Below are positions 57,163 through 64,000 of a stretch of 64,000 nucleotides of DNA, one piece after another. The stretch lies in the NCBI GenBank assembly GCA_024180945.1, contig JAKSGN010000035.1, forward strand, positions 2,046,001 through 2,110,000. Direction: 5' to 3'. This DNA comes from Macrophomina tecta (taxonomy: Eukaryota > Ascomycota > Dothideomycetes > Botryosphaeriales > Botryosphaeriaceae). Within the stretch, counting starts at the first letter, position 1, and every line of letters begins with the position of its first letter. Under the pieces are notes generated by a model. That model was not told where the DNA came from. It did not search any database and saw only the letters and a program-made list of their open reading frames with translations. Position numbers and translations under genes: made by a program.

Positions 57163-59441
57163 ATGTTTCCTCCGGTACACGCCGTGGCTGCTATCTGCGC
57201 TCTAGTCCTCCCACTCCCGGCGCTGGCTAGGGACATCACTTTCCCTGTACTGTCTGGCTTTTCGAACCAGCAGGTTCCGGTGCAGCCGGGATCCGAGTTC
57301 GATGCCGCGGGCAGTGTTGGGAGCGATGATATCACCGGCGCGAAGTTTGCGGGGTTGACGACGTTTGCGAATCTGCCATACGTGCATTGCTTGGCGGCGG
57401 AGGGCGCAGAGGTGGAGAGGTTTGACATTGCGTTCTTGGGGGCGCCGTTTGACACTGTGAGTAACTGTTGCCCTCATGGGTGGATTGAGGTCAAGCATTT
57501 GATATCACTTCTGACACCGGCCTGGCAGGGCGTGACTGCGCGGCCTGGTGCGAGGTACGGACCGGGGGGGATCCGGAGTGGATCGAAGAGGATGGAGCCT
57601 GAAACTTGGAATATATACACTGGTGAGTGGCCTTCTCACTCTCCTTATTCGTATAGGAAAGAAAGGTGGTCTTGCAGGAAACGTGAGTCCGGATGAGGCC
57701 ATTTTCGAAAGCATGCATCTTGGAAGGCAGCGGGAGCAAGTACGGCCTTACGACGTTGGCCGAAATGAGCCTCAAGAAATGGGCGAAGGAAGACAGGGAG
57801 CAGAGCTGCGGATTTCCGTGCCATCGGCCGTTGCAGGTTTCCTTTAGCATCAGATCGGTCATCTGCCCTACGTTACTAGCGCGTCTGTCAGTGTGACCGT
57901 GCTCTCCTGACAACAGCATCGGGTTATAATGTGGGGGCATCTTCCTCGCCGTACCGTTCAACCCGTGACGCAGCCGGTGTGGTGCTCGAGCAAAATTTCA
58001 GATGGTTACGCGGACAGCACTAATGCACACATGGCGTGTCTGTAGGAGAGAGCGCCTACCAGAGCTGGGCGAAGATTGTCGACTGTGGTGATGCACCACT
58101 AACTTTTCTGGTATGAGACGCTTCCATGTCCCAAACCGTCTGGTACGCGTCAGTTTCTTCGACTAATGCGGTGATAGGACAATACTGTTGCCCTAAAGCA
58201 GCTAGACAAGGCGCACAAGGTATGTGACACTTCTCAGAGCCCCTTGGTCTCTGAGCATGGGTGGGGCTCCCTGAGTCTTCGGCTGCCTGGAGGACCTGTT
58301 GTTGCCCTAGCGGAATTGGCGAGCCCCATACGAGTGAGATGAATATGCTGCTGCGCGTTGTATACACTCAGCTTCAGGAAGATGCGTCGCACCACTTTGG
58401 AGAATCCGGGGAGCGGGCTATGGCCGAATCGGAATGAGCCCGGGCCGTGCAAGTGAGTACTGACGTGGGAAATGTGCGACAGGTCATAGCCGGGCGTACA
58501 GCGAATGCAAGCGATTACTCGACGCCTAGAATCATTACACTTGGTGGCGATCATACGACGACCTTGTCGGCGTTAAGGTCGGCTGCCGAGCAATGGGGAC
58601 CTGTCAGCGTCATTCATTTTGACAGCCATATTGGTGGGCAGTCTAGGAAGAAGAGTGAGCTTGAGCTAACACACAGTTGCAGACACTTGGGATCCTGATG
58701 TTCTTGGTAAGTGGAACCAGCGGTAACTGCCAGGACGCTTGAGCGTTGACGACTGGAGACAGGAGGCGGCATCTCACACTATGCGGTACGCAACGCTGGG
58801 ATCCAGGAAGGGGGGGCAATGAGCATAACTAACGAGGGTTGGTTGTAGGGAGTTAATCACGGAACCTTCCTTCACATCGCGCATGAGGAAGGTTTGATCC
58901 GCAACACGTCGATTCATGCGGGTATTCGAGCTCCAGTAATGCGACCAAAGGGAGACATCCGCAATGATGTCAGATGTGGATTCGACATGGTCAAGGCCAG
59001 GGAAATTGATAGGATTGGCATCAATGGTGTCATCGATCGTCTGAAGGAGCGGGTGGGTGATAGCAGGGTCTACATATCGGTTGACATTGACGTTTTGGAC
59101 CCCGCCTTTGCACCCGGTAAGTCAGAAAGATGACAGGCTGACATGGACACATTGGGCTGATAGATCCAGCCACCGGCACTGCGGAGCCTGGTGGGTGGTC
59201 GACCCGCGAGCTGTTGAGTATCCTCGACGGCCTGAGCGGGCTCGAGGTGATTGGTGCAGACATCGGTAAGCATCAACGACAGCCACATGTATCATTGCTG
59301 ACAGGCGGTGAAGTTGAGGTGTCTCCGGTGTGGGACAACACTGGGGAGACGACGGTGCTCGCAGCTGCACAAGTAGCGGATTCTCTGCTCACACTGATGG
59401 TACAAAAGCCTGTCAAGTCCAAGGCGGACGAGATGCGGTGA
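57163..59441 (+). CDS. Secreted agmatinase/arginase-family metallohydrolase
   Basis: 394 aa from ten exons: 57163..57456, 57529..57622, 58046..58110, 58178..58219, 58483..58633, 58683..58706, 58763..58785, 58849..59116, 59170..59265 and 59314..59441. Ureohydrolases use two Mn ions to hydrolyse agmatine or related guanidines to urea. Residues 1-22 are a signal peptide, so the enzyme is secreted or vacuolar. Family blocks: FDIAFLGAPFDTGVTARPGA, RYGPGGIRSGS, SWAKIVDCGDAPLTFLDNTV, TLGGDHTTTLSAL, HFDSHIDTWDPDVLGGG, HYAGVNHGTFLHIAHEEGLI, SVDIDVLDPAFAPATGTAEP and GADIVEVSPVWD. The metal ligands (GGDH; D-H-D; DxD) are all present. Every splice junction preserves the frame. Exons 6 and 7 are only 24 and 23 nt; introns 2 (423 nt) and 4 (263 nt) are long. 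Introns 8 and 9 have alternative acceptors; those chosen give family-like spacing. Confidence 0.9.
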
Positions 59442-59991
59442 GACAAAACGCGGCGTTACTTCCACGAGTGCCGTGCGACGATTCATGGTGGTACGGAGGG
59501 GTAAGAGTCAGAAAGTGATGAGGAGACAAGTGAGGTCCTCTAGGATGCAGTAGCCCTTTTTTCTTTTCCTTTCCCTTTCTCCCCCCCAATAATTTGAGAT
59601 GAAGTTCCTGCAGTGAGAGATTAAATGGAGAGTCGTCTTGGTCCAATTAAAGCCTGGGAGCTGTGAGGGCGCGGCGTGTGAAGAGCCCCTGGAACCTTCG
59701 TGCTTGTGACGTCCGATACCACGGATTGCCCGAACAGAAGCGAGAGCAGAAGGTGCGAGGCGGCATGGCGTGGGGAGAACGAAGGCAGCGGCAAGTTGGG
59801 CGAGAGGGCACGGACGACAGGCGCAGCCCAGCCGAGGCCGGTGTGTGGTTGGCGGGAAGGTGTGCCCCACCATCCATCCCCCGCTGAGATCATCATCAAC
59901 CTCTGCCACATTATTCGGCCGTCCCCTCACCCAGCCGCCCCTGCACTGCGCAAACATCTCCTAGTAACCAGCCTTGAGATCCCAGAGAGCC
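59442..59991. other. Intergenic region
   Basis: 550 bp between genes on the same strand. Only short frames; no feature recognised. Confidence 0.55.
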
Positions 59992-60618
59992 ATGGATCAG
60001 AAGCGCGACGCCAACCATGTCGAGGAGCCCAAGCGCTTCGAGCCGAAGAAGCCCGTTCAGCTCGACACGCCCAAGGACGACCCCATCACGCTTGATTATC
60101 TGGCCAAATGCGACGGTAGCCGCCTTTCGCCGCTATTGCTTCAAGTCGATCATGGAACTGACAGGCCCTTTCAGGCACCAATGAGGGCTATCCGACGCTG
60201 GTAGCCATCAAAGTACGCCAGAACCTTGAATCCGTGCCCAGCATGAACTAACAATGCTCCCCAGGGCACGGTTTTCGACGTCTCCAAGAATGATGCATAT
60301 GGACCGACTGGCCAATACAAGGGTAAGTTGAGCTCTTCTCCGTCCCTTTCACCCGAGACTTCGCGTCTGTGATTTGCCGCTCTGGTGCAACCAAGAGCAA
60401 AGCTCTAACTCCCTGGTTTCTGTACAGTCTTTGCCGGCAAGGAACCGAACCGCGCTCTTGCTCAATCTTCACTCAAGCCCGAGGATTGTCGCCCGGAGTG
60501 GGAGGATTTGGCCGACAAGGAGAAGACGGTCCTGGACGAATGGTACACCTTTTTCAGCAAGCGCTATAACATTGTGGGCAAGGTCCAGCGGGATGCCGCT
60601 GGCAGTGCGACTCTGTAA
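59992..60618 (+). CDS. Dap1-like cytochrome b5-fold heme-binding protein (MAPR family)
   Basis: 136 aa from exons 59992..60115, 60175..60212, 60265..60322 and 60428..60618. Damage-response/progesterone-receptor-membrane-component proteins bind heme through a cytochrome-b5-like fold and support sterol synthesis through Erg11/P450. The sequence runs KRFEPKKPVQLDTPKDDPIT, LDYLAKCDGTNEGYPTLVAI, KGTVFDVSKNDAYGPTGQYK, VFAGKEPNRALAQSSLKPED, then WYTFFSKRYNIVGKV. The Tyr of AYGP and the Tyr of GQYKVFAGKE are the expected heme-pocket positions. There is no N-terminal membrane anchor, so it is a short soluble form common in filamentous fungi. The stop TAA falls within a GTAAGT sequence, so a further downstream exon cannot be excluded, but the length suits the family. 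Confidence 0.92.
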
Positions 60619-61677
60619 GTAACCATAACGAATCGACAAATCGCTTCTTGAGAAGCAAGCCCTGCCTGCAGCAGCTGCTGCACCAGGCTGTTGTAGCATT
60701 TGCGGGAAAAATAGGCTTGACAAGAAACACCAACCACTTATATCGATCTGTGGGGCAGACGGGGCTTACGAGTTGCGTGCAAATTTTGAAGAGCAATGGC
60801 GACGAAATCAAGTAACGGGCAACGGCCGAGTGCGAGTGTGGTGGTGTTCGGCTTGGCATGCTGCCTTTCACTTCTGTACTTCCTTGCGTTTTGAGACGGC
60901 CCGCTGGCTGTCTGCAGCCGAAAGAGCAGAGTGGTCGCAGACCATGTGCGTGCGGATACGGGCCAACGGCGCTTATGTATCATGGTGGGCTGAAGCGGGT
61001 ACGTACTACTTTTTGGGTCCCATAGCGTCGAACACGCCAGTACGGATATGCATGATTCGTTTGTACACCCTCCTGTTCTCTTCCAATCACTTCTCGCTTT
61101 GCATCTGGTTTGGATTGAGAAACTTCTATCATCACGAGCGATCTCTGTGAAGCGATCGTCCAGTCGACAGCATGCTGAATAAAATCAACAGACTTGCGAA
61201 GTTTGCCAGAAAGCAATAGTATGCATTCCTACCTAAGAAAGAACATTCTTTTGAGATATTTCGCCAGCTACTGGTGAAAATCAAGGTTTCAAGAACTGCT
61301 AAATAACAGTGGAACAAGAAGACAATTTCATACTCGTCACCAATCCATGAAAGTGCCAGACATGATCGAAAGCGCAACCCAAAAACAGCGCAACAGAAGC
61401 GACAACAAACTTGAAAGATTCCGCCTCGGTCCAATGACTTTTTCGTAACGCTCATGCCTACCCAACAAATGGTAAGCGTCAATCTTTCGCCGCCAGTAAG
61501 GAAACGCAGAAGAAGACGCCACTCTAAGATGAGTATGTGTATGCCGTCGCCCACCACCAATGCTCTCTCTCTCTCTCTCTCTTTTTTTTTTTTTTTTTTT
61601 CCTCCAATACATTCGCTTCGGAAGAGACAAAATTTCGCCACCTCGTCGTCTCCTAATCCCGGTTCAATGGGCCTCAT
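60619..61677. other. Intergenic region between convergent genes
   Basis: About 1.06 kb between the Dap1-like stop and the small Cys/His protein stop. Includes the CT microsatellite/poly-T tract at 61563-61600. No other feature recognised. Confidence 0.5.
61563..61600. repeat. CT microsatellite followed by a poly-T tract
   Basis: About nine or ten CT units followed by about 18 T residues, in noncoding sequence. On the opposite strand it reads as poly-A then GA repeats downstream of the small Cys/His gene. Confidence 0.9.
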
Positions 61678-61899
61678 TCACATCTTTTGTTCTCCGAACA
61701 TGGTGGCGGTGCCGGCCTGCTGTGGTAAGCCGGCCGCCACACAGCCCGGACAGTTTTCGAAAGGCTGGTTCCACTCCCTCTTGATGCTCCACGCGCCGAA
61801 GCACTGGTGGTTGGGATCGTTGCGCGCGAAGTGACAGTGCTTGATCAGCCGGCGGCCCACGTGGCTGCAGTGGTAGTGGATCGCTTCGTACTGACACAT
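61678..61899 (-). CDS. Small Cys/His-rich protein of unknown function
   Basis: 73 aa in a single exon from the ATG at 61899. The pattern MCQYEAIHYHCSHVG, then LIKHCHFARNDP, HQCFGAWSIKREW and ENCPGCV spaces Cys and His residues as in small zinc-binding fungal proteins, which typically begin M-C-x-Y/W. I recall short fungal proteins with the same C-x8-C-x-H opening but no assigned function. The frame extends upstream to 62067 with a less convincing Pro/Ser-rich stretch; I chose the Met that starts the Cys pattern. It could be a real short gene or a chance frame. No signal peptide. Confidence 0.5.
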   Translation of the reverse strand: MCQYEAIHYHCSHVGRRLIKHCHFARNDPNHQCFGAWSIKREWNQPFENCPGCVAAGLPQQAGTATMFGEQKM

Positions 61900-63484
61900 G
61901 GTCTTGTGTCGTGTCGGCCCAAGGCAGGCAAGCAAAGGAGCGGTCAAGGGGGAGTCTGGCGCTCGTTCGAAAGGATGGAGTCGGGTATTGATTAGGGAAG
62001 CCTTGTGGACCCAAGCTGATTGGTCCGGGGGGGCTGGAATCGCGGACGACTGGACTGATCGAGACACGATTTCGTGTCAGTGGCGGCCGCAGTGGCGCAT
62101 GTCAGACGGGAAGTGAAGGGGTGCGGAGCAGTGAGGGACTGGTGATAATTGCGCCCGTCTGGATCATTTGGGCCTTGTCATATACGTACAGCGTGTGCAA
62201 GTGCTCGTGTCTTTGTCTCAGATCCGGCTGTCAGCCGTTGTCAGAAGTGCCAAAGGGGGATGCGCGACGCCCTTGTGCAGTCAGACGTCGGATTATGGCG
62301 TATAAAGGAATAGAATTGAGCTTGTGATTGTAGCAGAGATGGGAATGGAGTTTGCCACCGTGTTTTCTTGCTATGATCGCATTCACCCTTCAGTCGTACG
62401 CTCTTATATACATCAAGATTCAGAATCTCTCCCTCCTATGTCCGCTAGGATATGCTGAACAACCTGAGACTGCCAGAGGGATACTGCAGTCCACTCATTC
62501 GTCAAGTCTAGGGGCAATGGAGCTTCTTCCGATTGCTCACAAACAGCCCGCCTTCACTTCGGGGGATGGAGTAAAGTCTTGATACTGATTCCCAGGAAGT
62601 AGAGCCTGTGCCTTTCGACGGACAAAGGCAAGTTTGGCGCCTGTTCCCGTAGATAACTCGTAAGCTAATTGGAAAGGGAACCCTTGACAGTCCATCAGTA
62701 GTGGATTCCAGCAGAAACTTTGCACCGTTCACGGCCATTGGACCAGAGCGTCGTAACGTTTGGGGATGATTTGCTCTCCTCGCACAGAGCCGTGGGATCC
62801 GGGCCTGAATGGATAACGCCTCGGGCGCCTGGACATTTTAAGATGATACGAATCGCATAAGACCTGCTCCGACCTGAGGCTCGGTCCCACACAGTGTAAC
62901 ACCAGGCTTCCGTGTTAAGGACCTGGGCCGACTGATCGCGAGATTCATCTCAAGACGCCACGCGCTTGCCTACATGAAATTGGTGTAGCAGGAGGGCCGC
63001 GCAGAGTTTTTCTTTTTTCCTCATCTGAGCGCTTCGCATTTCGGAAGATCGCCTCAACGAGTTGGGCATGTAACACGATGGACCGGCCCGCATGAGTCCT
63101 TCAAAACATCCGCGGCCTTGAGTAAAGCGAAAGACCCTGTTCAATACGATGAAGATGCTATAATCCGCTGGTCACTCAGCGCCATCTTGCAGAATGGCAC
63201 CGCAGACAGTGCAATCAGGGACTGCCGTGTGAATCCAGAGACTCGGTAAGCCAATTAATGATTGACTGAAAGCCAACGGTAAGAAGCGACGGGGTATCCG
63301 CCTCAATTGTCCTGAGTTGTTTGCGAGGAGAACACGTCCAGGAGGAATGCAGACTGCCTTGAAAATTGAATACGGGTCATGCTTTTGTTCTATCCACTGG
63401 TGGACTAAATGTACGAGAATGATAAAGGAACCCACGCTAGTGATTTCAGAATCTGACGAACCCTCCGGCCGGGGCATCTGACAT
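61900..63484. other. Intergenic region with an isolated TATA-like element
   Basis: About 1.6 kb between the small Cys/His gene start and the nucleolar-protein stop (both minus strand). A TATAAAGG on the plus strand at 62301 precedes a frame of about 70 codons starting with an ATG near 62373 whose product has no domain. I see no supported gene. Confidence 0.5.
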
Positions 63485-64000
63485 TTACCGCTTGGTACCC
63501 TTATTACGTGCACGGCGCATCTGCCGTTTTCTTGCGATGATCCTCTGCTGCTTCGCAAGCTTCTCATCCTTGGGCGCTGCAGACTTGGCGTCTTTCTTCT
63601 TTGAAGAGTCTTCACCGTCATCTTGCCCTCTCTTTCGCTTCCCTGAGTTCTTTGTGCCATTCCTCTGGAATTTCCCTCCTTTGCGTCCCTTCTTGGGCGT
63701 CTGTTCTTCCTCGTCCTCCTCATCCGATCCGCTTCCGCCCTTCGCGGCCTTCTTCTGCGACCTTTCATGCATCTTAGCTTCCATTTCTCTCCTACGCTGA
63801 ACAACCTGGGCGTTCTCAATGGCAAATTCAACGATGAGGCGTTTTTTCCTCTCCTTGACATCCTCAGGGCTCAACTTTTTGCCTTTCTGGGTCTCCAATG
63901 CCTTGTAGTCAATCGCATGACCATTAAGCCAGCGGAGACCCATAAGGGCATGTCGATGATTGTAGTATTCGACGAAACCGTAGCCTCTACTACGGCCAGC
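63485..64000 (-). CDS. Nop4/RBM28-like nucleolar RNA-binding protein, C-terminal part
   Basis: C-terminal 171 residues; the 5' part lies beyond the window end. Nop4 is a four-RRM nucleolar protein needed for 60S ribosomal subunit assembly. The visible start is the end of the last [23 protein letters not shown] (RNP1-like GYGFVEY) followed by WLNGHAI, the Nop4/RBM28 helix. After it come [20 protein letters not shown], a helix, and a long Lys/Arg/Glu-rich tail with basic clusters ([16 protein letters not shown]), typical of nucleolar proteins. The frame is open to base 64000 (19 codons before the first internal Met). Confidence 0.85.
   Translation of the reverse strand, partial: AGRSRGYGFVEYYNHRHALMGLRWLNGHAIDYKALETQKGKKLSPEDVKERKKRLIVEFAIENAQVVQRRREMEAKMHERSQKKAAKGGSGSDEEDEEEQTPKKGRKGGKFQRNGTKNSGKRKRGQDDGEDSSKKKDAKSAAPKDEKLAKQQRIIARKRQMRRARNKGTKR

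Overview
The window comes from a filamentous ascomycete (Pezizomycotina; gene repertoire and style suggest Dothideomycetes, but this is inference). Genes are mostly split by short introns of about 45-80 nt with GT..AG ends, intergenic gaps are compact, and the gene set is typically fungal: a NirA-like regulator, Spc25, Rrn6, She9/Mdm33, Dap1 and a Mep ammonium transporter. I assembled 26 coding genes by hand-splicing. Except where noted, exon lengths sum to an intact reading frame. No rRNA, tRNA, CRISPR array, transposon or biosynthetic cluster was recognised.

Layout: 1-1.6 kb, 3' part of a Zn2Cys6-type regulator (NirA/NIT4-like). 4-5 kb, Golgi/ER glutaredoxin (minus). 8.2-9.3 kb, seven-TM protein of unknown function. 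11-13.9 kb, divergent BUB3 and GPN2. 14.3-15.5 kb, FMN-binding PNPOx-like protein. 16.8-25.3 kb, a block of three or four proteins I do not recognise (acidic, disordered or coiled-coil), the least explained part of the window. 25.5-28.2 kb, secreted GH92 mannosidase. 29.2-30.5 kb, MDR oxidoreductase. 31.4-34.6 kb, divergent hexokinase-family protein and GILT-like thiol reductase. 35.1-36.0 kb, NECAP endocytosis protein. 36.8-40.3 kb, divergent PYP1-like HAD phosphatase and SHE9/MDM33. 40.7-42.3 kb, ammonium transporter with GATA motifs upstream. 44.4-47.3 kb, peroxisomal Lon protease. 47.9-52.3 kb, divergent RRN6 and SPC25. 52.5-56.4 kb, divergent DHX35-like DEAH helicase and CUE5-like ubiquitin adaptor. 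57.2-59.4 kb, secreted agmatinase-family enzyme with ten exons. 60.0-60.6 kb, DAP1-like heme protein. 61.7-61.9 kb, small Cys/His-rich protein. 63.5-64 kb, C-terminus of a NOP4/RBM28-like nucleolar protein running off the end.

The genes do not form a pathway. Several are housekeeping (mitosis: BUB3, SPC25; ribosome synthesis: RRN6, NOP4; organelle quality control: Lon, SHE9, CUE5). Many sit in head-to-head pairs with 200-500 bp between start codons, suggesting shared promoters. I see no convincing new multi-gene system; the best candidate for something undescribed is the unrecognised block at 16.8-25.3 kb.
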